A model generated the notes under the pieces. It ran no database searches and was not told where the DNA came from. It saw only the letters and a program-made list of their open reading frames with translations. From the NCBI RefSeq assembly GCF_030323265.1, contig NZ_CP104992.1, forward strand, positions 4,005,501-4,069,500: a DNA stretch of 64,000 nucleotides, given 5' to 3'. Positions 38,013 through 47,471 of this stretch are shown piece after piece (the first letter of the stretch is position 1; the number at the start of each line of letters is the position of its first letter). The position numbers and the translations under genes were made by a program. The stretch comes from Terrirhizobium terrae (lineage in GTDB: Bacteria; Pseudomonadota; Alphaproteobacteria; Rhizobiales; Rhizobiaceae).

Positions 38013-39162
38013 GTGGCTCAAGCTCAGCGCGCCCATTCTGATCAATCCGAAAGCACAGAGGCCAAGGAACACAACCCCGAAGAGGTTGGTGCTCAGGCCG
38101 ACACTAAAGACGACCAGAAGAAGCCGTCGATATTCAAGCGTCATCCTCTCTGGATCGCATTGATCGTCGCGCTGCTGATCGCGCTCGGCGTCGCTGCCTA
38201 TTTTATCTGGCTGATCTTCTTCCACCCTTATGAGACGACGGACGACGCTTTCATCGACGCTCGCAGCTTCTCGGTGGCGGCCAAGGTTTCCGGCTACCTC
38301 GCCGATGTTCCGGCTACCGACAACCAGCATTTCGACGCGGGCGCCGTGATCGCGAAGATCGAACCGCGCGACTATCAGATCGCGCTCGACCAGGCGAATG
38401 CGCAGGTCGAGATCGGCCCGGGCCGCGATCACCAATGCCGAGGCTCAGATCGAGGTTGCCGGGGCATCCGTCGAAGAGGCAAAGGCACAGCAGCAGTCCT
38501 CAGAGGCAGCCCTTCAATTCGCCAAGGACGAAGCGGCCCGGCAGCGGGAACTGGTTCAGGGCGGCGCCGGCAGCCTGCAGACATCGCAGCAGGCGGAATC
38601 CAATCTGAGGCAGGCGCAGGCGAGCTACACCCAGTCCGGCGCCAGCATTACGTCGGCGATGAAGAACCAGAGTGCCGCCGAAGCCCAGAAGGCGAGTGCA
38701 GAGGCGAGCCTCAAGGAAGCCGAAGCTCAGCGGGAAACCGCCGTTCAGAACCTCAATTACACGACGATCACCACAGCCCAGCCGGGCCGTGTCGTTCGGC
38801 TTTCCGGCGCCAAGGGCCAGTTTATTCAGGCTGGGCAGGCAGTTGCCATGTTCGTGCCCGACGACATCTGGGTCACGGCCAATTTCAAGGAAACGCAGCT
38901 GGCTGACATGCGCCCCGGCCAGCCGGTCGATCTCGTCATCGACGCATACCCGGACCATCAATTGCACGGCAAGATCGCCTCGGTTCAGCCAGGCTCCGGC
39001 ACCGCCTTCTCGCTTTTGCCCGCCCAGAACGCCACCGGCAATTACGTGAAGGTGACCCAGCGCGTACCGGTGAAGATCGAGGTCGATGAATGGCCGAAGG
39101 ACGTGTCGATCGGCCCCGGCATGTCGGTCGTCCCGACTGTGACCGTGCGCCCGAGGAACTGA
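38013..39162 (+). CDS. HlyD/EmrA family membrane fusion protein, frame broken once
   Basis: Joined product about 382 residues. A cytoplasmic tail rich in charged residues, one membrane span (WIALIVALLIALGVAAYFIW), the lipoyl-like start DDAFIDARSFSVAAKVSGYL, a long alanine/glutamine-rich coiled coil and the beta barrel with VPDDIWVTANFKETQLADM. It bridges an inner-membrane pump to an outer-membrane channel. The GTG start has AGAGG 6 bases upstream. Near 38417-38420 one C too many breaks the frame; removing it joins QVEIG to RAAITNAEAQIEV. The DHA2 pump gene follows by one base. Confidence 0.9.
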
Positions 39163-39163
39163 C

Positions 39164-40775
39164 ATGGCGGTCGCAGAGGCAAGCAGTGGAGGCGGGGCCC
39201 GTTCGGGCGCCCGCCGGGCCACCAATCCATGGCTGGTGGCCATCGTCGTCGCGGTCGCCGTCTTCATGGAAGTGCTCGACACCACCATCGCCAACGTGGC
39301 ACTGCGCTACATTTCCGGCGGCCTGGCCATCAGTTCCGACGAAGCCTCCTGGGTGGTGACGACCTATCTCGTCTCCAATGCCATTGCACTGATCGCCTCC
39401 AGCTTCATCGCCCAGAGATATGGCCGCAAGCGCTTCTATCTCCTCTGCCTCGCCGTCTTCACCATCTCGTCCGTGCTCTGCGGCCTTGCCTGGGATCTGC
39501 CCTCGCTGCTCGTCTTCCGCATGATCCAGGGCTTTGCCGGCGGCGGCATGGTGCCCGTATCCCAGTCGATCCTCACCGATGCCTTTCCGCCGCAGAAGCG
39601 CGGTCAGGCCTTCGCCATCTTCGGCGTCGCGGTCGTCGTTGCCCCCGTCATCGGCCCGACACTGGGCGGCTGGCTGTCCGACAATCTCTCCTGGCACTGG
39701 TGCTTTCTCATCAACGGCCCGGTCGGCATCTTCGCCTTCGCGCTCGTCTACTTCCTCGTGCAGGAACCCGAGGACGCAGAGAAGAAGCGCGAAGAGATGC
39801 GCAGGAACGGGGTACGCTTCGACGTCATCGGCTTCGGGCTCGTCGCGATCTTTCTCGGCGCTCTGGAACTCGTTCTGGATCGAGGACAGACCGAAGACTG
39901 GTTCGATCTCGACCTTCATCATCGTCACCACGACAATTTGCGTCGTGGCTCTGATCGCCTCCATCCCCTGGCTTCTGACGAAGAAAAACCCGGCCGTCGA
40001 CCTGCGCCTCATGGCAACCCGCCAGTTCGCCTCCTGCATGATCGTCATGCTGGCCACCGGCGCGATCCTCATCGCCACGACCCAGTTCGTGCCTCAGGTA
40101 TTGCAGGAGAACTACGGCTATACCGCCACCTGGGCGGGCCTTGCTTTGTCCCCCGGCGGTCTCGTCACAATGTTCATGATGTTCATGGTCGGCCAGCTGA
40201 CCTCGATCTTCCAGCCGAAATATCTGATCGCCATCGGCGCCGGCATCATCGCGCTTGCCATGTATGACATGACGCGCCTGAACCCGGATCTCAACTTCGG
40301 CTTCTTTGTCACCTCGCGCCTCTATCTCGGCCTCGGCTTGCCGCTGATCTTCATCCCGATCACCGCAGCTTCCTACTATGGCCTGCGCCCCGACCAGACC
40401 GACCAGGCCTCCGCGCTGATCAATGCGGCCCGGAACACCGGGGGCTCGATCGGCGTCTCAATCGCCTCCAACGTGCTTGCCCATCGCGAGCAATGGCACC
40501 AGAGCATGCTGGTGGAACATGTCGTTCCGTCGGATCCGAGCTACGTCCAGACGCTGAACAGCGTGCAGCAGTTCTTCGCCGAACGCGGCGCAAATGCCGT
40601 CGATGCTCAAAACCAGGCCATGGCCTATATCGGCGAGCAGGTTCAGGAACAGGCGAGCTATCTCGCCTATATCGACGTCTTCCACGTTCTGGCGATCATG
40701 GCCGCCTGCGCTATCCCCCTTGCGCTGATCCTGAGAAAGGTCGATCTGAAGGCAGGCGGCGGCCCGGCCCACTGA
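39164..40775 (+). CDS. DHA2 family drug:H+ antiporter (EmrB type), frame broken once
   Basis: Joined product about 536 residues with 14 expected spans. Signatures are EVLDTTIANVALRYISG, GRKRFYLLCLAVFTISSVLC, GGGMVPVSQSILTDAFPP and GPTLGGWLSDNLSWHW. It exports toxic compounds with protons in exchange, working with the HlyD/EmrA subunit encoded just upstream. The frame shifts near 39907-39909; removing one base gives DWFDSTFIIVTTTICV. Both sides are well conserved, which favours a sequencing error. No TetR or MarR repressor lies beside the pair. Confidence 0.92.
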
Positions 40776-40829
40776 GTGCTCCCGCGGCCTTCGAGCAGTG
40801 ATCGCCCACCGATGGATAAGGATCAGCAG

Positions 40830-41251
40830 ATGCCCCAGACCGTTCTTTCAGTCGCAACCCGCGGCCAGGGCCTCTACGAATTCACCGACGAGGTTGCGGC
40901 CTTCGTCCGTAGCCAGTCGGCCGGCGAAGGCCTGCTCACCGTCTTCGTGCGGCACACCTCCTGCTCGCTGCTGATCCAGGAGAATGCCGATCCCGATGTG
41001 CAGCGCGACCTCAAAACCTTCTTCAACCGGCTCGTCCCCCTTCAAGCCATCCGGACATGAGCTGGGTCATCCATACCGACGAAGGGCCGGACGATATGCC
41101 CGCTCATATCAAGGCCGCGCTGACGGCGGTCTCGATCGGCATTCCCGTGATCGGCGGCCGGCTGGCGCTCGGCACCTGGCAGGGCATCTATCTCTTCGAG
41201 CACCGTGACCGCCCTCACCGGCGCGAGATCGTGCTGCATCTCTCGACGTAA
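40830..41251 (+). CDS. YjbQ/UPF0047 family protein, frame broken once
   Basis: Joined product about 140 residues. GLYEFTDEVAAFVRSQSAGE, FVRHTSCSLLIQENADPDV and WVIHTDEGPDDMPAHIKAAL match the YjbQ family, called secondary thiamine-phosphate synthase because one member shows that side activity. The ATG at 40830 has AAGGA 7 bases upstream, better than the ATG at 40812. Adding one C to the C5 run 41036-41040 joins FNRLVPP to SSHPDMSWVIHTDE. The physiological role of the family is unknown. Confidence 0.87.
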
Positions 41252-41284
41252 CAGATATGCCGACCTCCCTGTGATGAACTCCCG

Positions 41285-41312
41285 CTGAACGCGCCTTTTG
41301 GCACGCGTTCAG
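41285..41312. repeat. Inverted repeat upstream of a small secreted protein gene
   Basis: CTGAACGCG and CGCGTTCAG form a perfect 9-bp inverted repeat with a 10-base spacer, about 75 bases before the ATG at 41387. It could be an operator or, for the upstream gene, a weak terminator. No T tract follows. Confidence 0.5.
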
Positions 41313-41386
41313 GTGGCGGCAGTTAGCTTTCGATCATCGCCGGATGTGGCGACGAGAAAAAGCCTGTAGCAACGGAGGATCATCCC

Positions 41387-41728
41387 ATGACCAATCGCAT
41401 TGCAAGGATCGGCGCCAGGCTCGGGCTGGCTGCCATCATCGCCCTGACCGGCCTTTCCGCCACGATCGGTACGGCCTCGGCGGCCGAGCCGCGTTTCGGC
41501 ATCTATGTCCAGCACCATGACCGCGACCGCGGTTGGGACCGCCGCCACCACGGCCGCCCGGGCTGCTCGCCATGGCGGGCCGAGGACAAGGCGTCCCGCA
41601 TGGGCCTGCGCCGGGCACGCGTGGTCGACGTCTCGCGCCGCGCGGTTGTCGTCGTCGGCCGCGACAGGCACGGTCGCGACCGCATCGTCTTCGCCAACGA
41701 ACGCGGCTGCCCGGTCATCCGTCGTTAG
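41387..41728 (+). CDS. Small secreted basic protein of unknown function
   Basis: 113 residues. A clear signal peptide (about residues 1-32, ending TIGTASAA) is followed by a short mature protein very rich in arginine and histidine, then a conserved block CSPWRAEDKASRMGLRRARV and IVFANERGCPVIRR with two cysteines. Such proteins are common in Rhizobiaceae but unnamed. Two cysteines in the mature part suggest one disulfide in the periplasm. CGGAGGAT lies 6 bases before the ATG. I do not recognise a function. Confidence 0.8.
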   Translation: MTNRIARIGARLGLAAIIALTGLSATIGTASAAEPRFGIYVQHHDRDRGWDRRHHGRPGCSPWRAEDKASRMGLRRARVVDVSRRAVVVVGRDRHGRDRIVFANERGCPVIRR

Positions 41729-41753
41729 AGCGTTAATTGAACACCGCTAAAGG

Positions 41754-41787
41754 AAAGAGCCCGGCCACCTGCGTGGCCGGGCTCTTT
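41754..41787. terminator. Strong bidirectional terminator
   Basis: A perfect 15-bp stem (41754-41768 with 41773-41787) closes on a CTGC loop; its ends are AAA and TTT and it is followed by CTCTT on the plus strand and TCCTTT on the minus strand. It lies between convergent genes and can serve both. Confidence 0.88.
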
Positions 41788-41808
41788 CTCTTAACTCCGG
41801 GAGGACAA

Positions 41809-42549
41809 TTACTGCTGCAGCGAGAAGGTCACGTTGACCGTGACGCTATAGGTGTTTTCGCCCGTTGCCAGCGGCACCGAATCGCCCGCTTCCTTCGCCA
41901 TCGCCATGCGCACCATCGGCTGCGCCATCGGGCGTACCGAATTCTCGCTCATCTCGATGATCCGGCCGAGCTTGACATTGGCGGCTTCCGTCAGCGTCTT
42001 CGCCTTGGCGAGCGCTTCGGCCACGGCCTTCTTGCGTGCTTCGGTCAGCGCCGCTTCAGGATTGTCGTTGGAAAAGCTGATCTGGCCGCCCTTGTTGACG
42101 CCGAGCTTGACCGACTGGTCGAGCAGCACCCCGAGCTTCGGCAGGTCGCGCACCCGTACGGTCAGGGCATTGCTGACCTGATAGCCGACGATCTCGCCGG
42201 TTTCCGTCTGGCCGTCCTTGTTTTCGGTGCGGTTATAGCGCGGAAAGATCTGGAACTGGCTGGTCTGGATGTCCCGTTCCTCGACGCCCTGTTCGCGCAG
42301 CGCGCCGACGACATTGCGCATGGCAGCACTATTGGCGGTCAGAGCCGCCTCGGCCGTCTCGGCTTCGCGCAGCACGGTGAGCGACAGGATGGCGATATCC
42401 GGCTTCACGGCCACCTCGCCCTCGCCGGAAACGTTGATCTGCGGCTCACGGGCCTGCGCGTCCTGGGCAAGAGCAGCATTCGAACTCACGCCGAGGAGAA
42501 CGGAGGGCGCGAGCAATGCGGCGCAGGCAAAACGGGAGATGGAGTTCAT
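41809..42549 (-). CDS. SIMPL domain (DUF541) periplasmic protein
   Basis: 246 residues. A signal peptide (cut near ALAQ, residue 29) precedes the SIMPL domain: INVSGEGEVAVKPDIAILSL, AMRNVVGALREQGVEERDIQ, GYQVSNALTVRVRDL and ALTEARKKAVAEALAKAKTL. Members such as E. coli YggE and Brucella BP26 are periplasmic; YggE lowers oxidative stress and BP26 is an abundant antigen. The molecular role is not settled. It ends 22 bases from a strong shared terminator. Confidence 0.92.
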   Translation of the reverse strand: MNSISRFACAALLAPSVLLGVSSNAALAQDAQAREPQINVSGEGEVAVKPDIAILSLTVLREAETAEAALTANSAAMRNVVGALREQGVEERDIQTSQFQIFPRYNRTENKDGQTETGEIVGYQVSNALTVRVRDLPKLGVLLDQSVKLGVNKGGQISFSNDNPEAALTEARKKAVAEALAKAKTLTEAANVKLGRIIEMSENSVRPMAQPMVRMAMAKEAGDSVPLATGENTYSVTVNVTFSLQQ

Positions 42550-42774
42550 GGTGTTTCCTTGCTGTAATATTTCGCCCTGCCGCGCGTCGCCCTTCCTTCA
42601 TCGAGGCGGAGGGGCGGCAAACGGCCTGCTTTTCCGAGTCTTGACGACACGCAGACCTCTTACCTGACGGTGCATTGTGAAGCTATTGCGGCAACGGCTT
42701 GTGAGCGATGACAAATTGCGTTAGAGCGGGCTCAAGATGGAGTGAACCATTGCACCCATCGCTGCCATTGGCAG

Positions 42775-42850
42775 GGGCCTGTAGCTCAATGGTTAGAGCC
42801 GGCGGCTCATAACCGCTTGGTTGGGGGTTCGAGTCCCTCCGGGCCCACCA
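42775..42850 (+). tRNA. tRNA with CAT anticodon, probably tRNA-Ile2 (or Met)
   Basis: 76 bases with an encoded CCA. The 7-bp acceptor stem (GGGCCTG with CGGGCCC, one G.U pair), the D arm with AGCTCAATGGTTAGAGC, the anticodon loop CTCATAA and the T arm GTTCGAGTCCC all fold. The anticodon arm GGCGGCTCATAACCGCTTGG is like E. coli tRNA-Ile2 and unlike elongator Met, so the C34 is probably changed to lysidine by TilS to read AUA. Automatic tools may call it Met. Confidence 0.92.
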
Positions 42851-43052
42851 ACATTTTTCAGCACTTCCGCGCAAATCCTAATGTGACTTGAGAGGCAGCG
42901 GTATTCATTTCCGCTTGTCTTTGCCATCGGGAGCATGAGGTCCATCGATCTCTCTGTCGCCGAGCTTTGAGAGTGAGTATGTCGTGTCGGAGCCTCGCCA
43001 GGGGAACCAAAACGGCCTAAGAAGCTCCAAAATAATGTACTGGAACTAGCTT

Positions 43053-43298
43053 ATGAACACGCCTTGGAAGAAACCGGTTGTCGTCCTTATTGGGGAGCCG
43101 CCGGAAGAAGCTGTGATTGAAACGACGCAGGGCGCCGCCTGGGCCATGATCGAGGACTGGCCTGTCGAAGATGGTACTTTGCTTGACCGGGCGCTGGCAA
43201 TCTGTGCCGCGGTTGATGCCGGCAAGCGCAAACCGGAGGACGCGCGACAGGCTTTTGTCGAGGCCGCAAAGGAAGCCGGTGTGTTGATCCGCTCGTGA
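43053..43298 (+). CDS. DUF982 family small protein
   Basis: 81 residues. VVVLIGEPPEEAVIETTQGA, then a WPVEDGTLLDRALAICAAV segment and ARQAFVEAAKEAGVLI match DUF982, small proteins found in multiple copies in Rhizobiales genomes and of unknown function. No signal peptide or span. The gap back to the tRNA (about 200 bases) and forward to the DUF930 gene (245 bases) holds nothing else I can name. Confidence 0.82.
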   Translation: MNTPWKKPVVVLIGEPPEEAVIETTQGAAWAMIEDWPVEDGTLLDRALAICAAVDAGKRKPEDARQAFVEAAKEAGVLIRS

Positions 43299-43543
43299 AT
43301 GGGTGGCGGCATGATCTTGCGATAGTCCTCGTCCGTCTATCTCAACGCATACACCCGGTGACACGCCTCGCTGACTTTGGAATTCTGGCAAACAGCGGGC
43401 TCCATTAAAGACCGCATGGTCGCGATGTGCAGCTTGGGAGATGCGTGCCATCGGACGAGACCTTCGTCATCTGACGAAGCACTGACGACCATCACCGCGC
43501 TCGGTCAGATGCTCGATGAGCCCTCGCTCGGCCCCAGCATTCT

Positions 43544-44863
43544 TTACAGTTCCGGAAAGCCCCGCGCCCGCCATTGGCTGCGCGGCACCGCCTCGCCGAC
43601 GTCGAAGCCGAATGAAACGACCTTCGTGGCGTTCTGGTTGATCTCGCAACGGAAGCCGATATTGAACCACTGGCCGTTTGCGCGAAACGCGGCCTGCCTG
43701 ATGTCGAGGACGGTTCCTTCCGGCAGGCGATAGGACGGCAGAAGTTCAGGCTGGTAGGCCGGCGACGCGTGTCGAAGCTGCTCCCTGAGTTCGGTTGCGC
43801 AGAGCTGGCTTGCGCGAATGTCGCGCGGAATGCTGCCCATCGCCGTCATCGCTGTCGGATCATCCGTATCATTCTGCGAGAACAGCCGCTTCACCTCTTT
43901 CGGGGGCTGCCCGGCGGGCCTGGCTTCGCCCTCCTCAGTATTTTCAGGCGCAGGCGGCGTCGGCCTTGGCTCGGGAATGATCGCGACCGCAGAGCCGTCA
44001 GCCGGCTGTTCATTGTTCGAAGCAAGCGGTTCGCCGGTCATGCCATCGATCTGCGGTGCCGCAATATCATCGGCCGGCGCTGGCTCCCCGGTTGCATCCT
44101 CGCTGGGTGCCTCGGCCTGAGCATCCGCCTGCTCGGTCGCCTCGGCGGGTGCATCGGGCTCCGCAGCATCGGTCGGCGCATCAGTCTCCTGTGCCTGCTC
44201 CGCGGCATCTCCGTCTTGGGCAACTTCAGGCCCGGCATCCTCGTCGCCGAACTCGAATACCGGACGCAGCGTCGGAATGGGCTGCCCCTGCGCTGGCTGC
44301 TGATTGCCGGCCTCAGCCTGCTGCTCCGATGGGGGCGGCATCTGCTGTTCCGGTGGCTGTGCGGCCTGCTCGGGCGGCTGTTCCTCGGCGGCGGGTGGCG
44401 ACGGAGGCGGTTCGGCCTCAGCCTGTTGTTCCGCTTCCGGTGGAGGCTCGGCCGCTTGTTCCTGCGGCTGGCTCTGCTCCGGTGGCGGAGATTCCGTCTG
44501 CTCGGCGGTCTCAGCCTGTTCCTCGGCCGGAGGCTGAGGCGGTGCACCCTGCTCCTCGGCTTCCTGCTTGGGCGGCTCCGGTGGCGGTGGGATCTCGGCC
44601 TTCTGCTCTTCCGGCTTTTCCTCCGGCATGGTCAGGTCGAGCGCCTGCTCCTCGTCCTTCGGCTGCTCCTCCGTCGCAGGTTCGGGCGGCGCCTCTTCCG
44701 GCGGCACCATCTCGACCGAGACGGTCTCCTCCTTCTGTGGGGGCTCCGGTTCGGGAACGGGCAGGCTTATCAGCAGCGCGGCCACTATCACTGCATGCAC
44801 CGCCACGGAGGCTGCAACGCCTCCATAGATCTTGTGTCGCGGTGTGGGTGATCTCTCCTGCAT
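43544..44863 (-). CDS. DUF930 protein with TonB-like N-terminal architecture
   Basis: 439 residues. A single membrane span (about residues 13-31, VAASVAVHAVIVAALLISLP) is followed by some 170 residues almost wholly of proline, glutamate, glutamine and alanine, then an acidic linker. The DUF930 domain fills the last 100 residues or so (LCATELREQLRHASPAYQP, GTVLDIRQAAFRANGQWF, FRCEINQNATKVVSF). Span plus a long PE-rich stretch is how TonB crosses the periplasm, but the TonB C-terminal domain is absent. Function unknown. It follows the rpoD terminator region and reads the same way, so it has its own promoter. Confidence 0.85.
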   Translation of the reverse strand: MQERSPTPRHKIYGGVAASVAVHAVIVAALLISLPVPEPEPPQKEETVSVEMVPPEEAPPEPATEEQPKDEEQALDLTMPEEKPEEQKAEIPPPPEPPKQEAEEQGAPPQPPAEEQAETAEQTESPPPEQSQPQEQAAEPPPEAEQQAEAEPPPSPPAAEEQPPEQAAQPPEQQMPPPSEQQAEAGNQQPAQGQPIPTLRPVFEFGDEDAGPEVAQDGDAAEQAQETDAPTDAAEPDAPAEATEQADAQAEAPSEDATGEPAPADDIAAPQIDGMTGEPLASNNEQPADGSAVAIIPEPRPTPPAPENTEEGEARPAGQPPKEVKRLFSQNDTDDPTAMTAMGSIPRDIRASQLCATELREQLRHASPAYQPELLPSYRLPEGTVLDIRQAAFRANGQWFNIGFRCEINQNATKVVSFGFDVGEAVPRSQWRARGFPEL

Positions 44864-44926
44864 CGTCCCGATGTAGGATGAAAGGCGGGCAGGATCGAGT
44901 CCCCCTCACCGCTTCCGCCTAAGAAA

Positions 44927-44954
44927 AAGCCCGGTGCACAAGGCTACCGGGCTT
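44927..44954 (-). terminator. Rho-independent terminator of rpoD
   Basis: AAGCCCGGT and ACCGGGCTT form a 9-bp stem with a 10-base loop; on the minus strand it is followed by TTTCTT. It lies 33 bases after the rpoD stop. Confidence 0.82.
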
Positions 44955-44987
44955 GTTCTCGTAAAATTGAAAGCGGCTGACGCCGGC

Positions 44988-47047
44988 TTAGCTGTCCAGG
45001 AAGCTCCGAAGCTTTCTGGAACGGCTCGGATGCTTGAGCTTCCGGAGCGCCTTCGCCTCGATCTGGCGGATACGTTCGCGGGTAACCGAGAACTGCTGGC
45101 CGACTTCCTCAAGCGTATGGTCGGTGTTCATGCCGATGCCGAAACGCATGCGAAGAACACGTTCCTCACGCGGTGTCAGCGAAGCCAGAACCCGGGTCGT
45201 CGTCTCGCGCAGGTTCGCCTGGATGGCGGCGTCGATCGGCAGAAGCGCGTTCTTGTCCTCGATGAAGTCGCCGAGGTGGCTATCCTCTTCGTCACCCACC
45301 GGGGTTTCGAGAGAGATCGGCTCCTTGGCGATCTTCAGGACCTTGCGGACCTTTTCGAGCGGCATGGCGAGCTTTTCGGCCAGTTCTTCCGGCGTCGGCT
45401 CGCGGCCGATCTCGTGCAGCATCTGGCGCGAGGTACGGACGATCTTGTTGATCGTCTCGATCATATGCACCGGAATACGGATCGTGCGGGCCTGGTCGGC
45501 GATCGAACGGGTAATCGCCTGCCTGATCCACCATGTCGCGTAGGTCGAGAACTTGTAGCCGCGGCGATACTCGAACTTGTCGACCGCCTTCATCAGGCCG
45601 ATATTGCCTTCCTGAATGAGGTCGAGGAACTGCAGACCGCGGTTCGTGTACTTCTTGGCGATGGAGATGACGAGGCGAAGGTTCGCTTCGACCATTTCCT
45701 TCTTGGCGATACGCGCTTCGCGCTCACCCTTCTGCACCATCGAGACGATGCGGCGGAACTCGGCGACGGAAATGCCGGTTTCGGTCGCAAGATTCTGGAT
45801 TTCCGAACGGATTTCCGTGATCGTGCGGGTCTCGGCCTTGGCGAACTCCTTCCAGCCCTTGGCTGCAAGGTTTCCGACCGTTTCCAGCCAGTTCGGCTCG
45901 AGCTCGGCGCCCTGGTAATGCTCCAGGAACGAGTCACGCTTGACGCCGTAGGAATCGGCGAGACGCAGCAGGCGACCCTCGTTCTGCATCAGGCGCTTGG
46001 AAATGTCGTAGAGCTGCTCGACGAGGCTGTCGACGCGGTTCTGGTTGAGCGACAGCGACTTGACCGCCGTAACCAGCTCGTCCTTCAGTTCCTTGTAGCG
46101 CTTCTCCTGGGCCGAAGACAGCGTGCTCGCCGCAGACAGGCGGGCTTCCACCTGCTGGTCCTGCAGCTTGCGCAGCTTCTTGTAGGTATCGGCGATCAGG
46201 TCGAGGGTTTCCATGACCTGCGGACGCAGTTCCGCTTCCATCGCGGCGAGAGAAAGGCTCGACTCATCGTCGTCCTCTTCCTCTTCCTCGATCGGCATTT
46301 CGCCGCCGACGGACGTGATATCGTCGTCATTGGCAGCCGTCATGCGAGCCTTGCGGCTCTTTTCCTTCTCTTCGGCAGCCTTGCGGTCCGCCTCGATCTT
46401 TTCCGGGCTCTGGAACTGCGGAGCAGCCTTGGCTTCCGGACCCGAATAGGTCGTTTCGAGATCGATGATCTCGCGCAGAAGCGTCGTCCCCTCATTCAGT
46501 TCGTCGCGCCAGATGATCAGCGCCTGGAACGTGAGGGGCTTTCACAGAGACCACCGATCATGGTCTCGCGACCGGCCTCGATGCGCTTGGCGATCGCAAT
46601 TTCGCCTTCGCGCGACAGAAGCTCCACCGAGCCCATTTCGCGCAGGTACATGCGCACCGGATCGTCGGTACGATCGGTGGGTTCCTTCTTCTTGGCGGTA
46701 GCGACTGCCGTACCCGTCGAGGTCGTCAGTTCACCGCCTTCGCTGTCGCCGTCATCGCTGTCCGAGCTGTCGTCGTCGTCGCCGCCGGATGCCTCTTCGG
46801 CATCCTCGTCCTCGATCACGTTGATGCCCATGTCGGACAGCATCGCCATCGTGTCCTCGATCTGCTCGGAGGTGACTTCCTCCGACGGCAGGACCGAGTT
46901 CAGCTCGTCCATGGTCACATAGCCGCGCTTCTTCGCGGCCTTGATCATCTTCTTGACCGCGTCATCAGAAAGATCGAGAAGTGGACCGTCCGGCGAGCCT
47001 TCGCGTTCGTTCTCTGCTTCTTCGTTTTCTTTGACTTTTGTTGCCAT
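44988..47047 (-). CDS. rpoD: Primary sigma factor RpoD (sigma 70), frame broken once
   Basis: Joined product about 686 residues. Region 1.1 starts MATKVKENEEAENEREG and is followed by an acidic stretch; region 1.2 has DPVRMYLREMGSVELLSREG; regions 2 to 4 lie in the second piece (KKYTNRGLQFLDLIQEGNIG, YKFSTYATWWIRQAITRSI, HTLEEVGQQFSVTRERIRQI). One C is missing at the run 46535-46538 (G on the plus strand); restoring it gives ESPLTFQALIIWRDELNEG. RpoD is essential, so a real break is not credible. dnaG lies upstream on the same strand, as in the classical macromolecular synthesis order. Confidence 0.95.
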
Positions 47048-47471
47048 GTAGTTCGTCACTTTCCCTGAACGCCACTGCGTTGCATCTCAAGAGCCACGCT
47101 TGTGGCCTGCGGTCGAAGACTTCATCCCCAACCGCGAATCACTTGCCCACTCGTAACGGAATGACCTTTAATTCCCGATTACCAGAAGCGATCGCCATGT
47201 TCGGACCGCTTGTAATGGATTGCCGATCGCACCGGCGCAGTTGACCCAATCCGCCTATCTTGCCTAGAAATGGTGATTCCCACAAATTAACGATCCGTCA
47301 AGCTTTTCTCGGGGCTTTGCCCAGAAAAAGTGGAAAAAGACGCGCTGCACCCGGCATGCCGAGGCTGTTCACCAGTTCGACGCTTATGTAGGCGGCCCGA
47401 TCTATAAGACAAGAGTTAACCAAAACACAATTCCCGCATCCTATGCGCGAAGGCACATTTCGACAGCCACC
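47048..47471 (-). other. dnaG-rpoD intergenic region, 424 bases
   Basis: No ORF is convincing here. The gap should hold the rpoD promoters; on the minus strand a CTTGACG near 47295-47301 is a possible -35, but no clear -10 follows at the right distance. The length suggests several promoters. Confidence 0.5.

Noticed and set aside
42683..42874. A 63-residue frame antisense to the tRNA, with RRDSNPQPSGYEPP
   Set aside because: This is the well-known false protein read from the reverse strand of tRNA genes.
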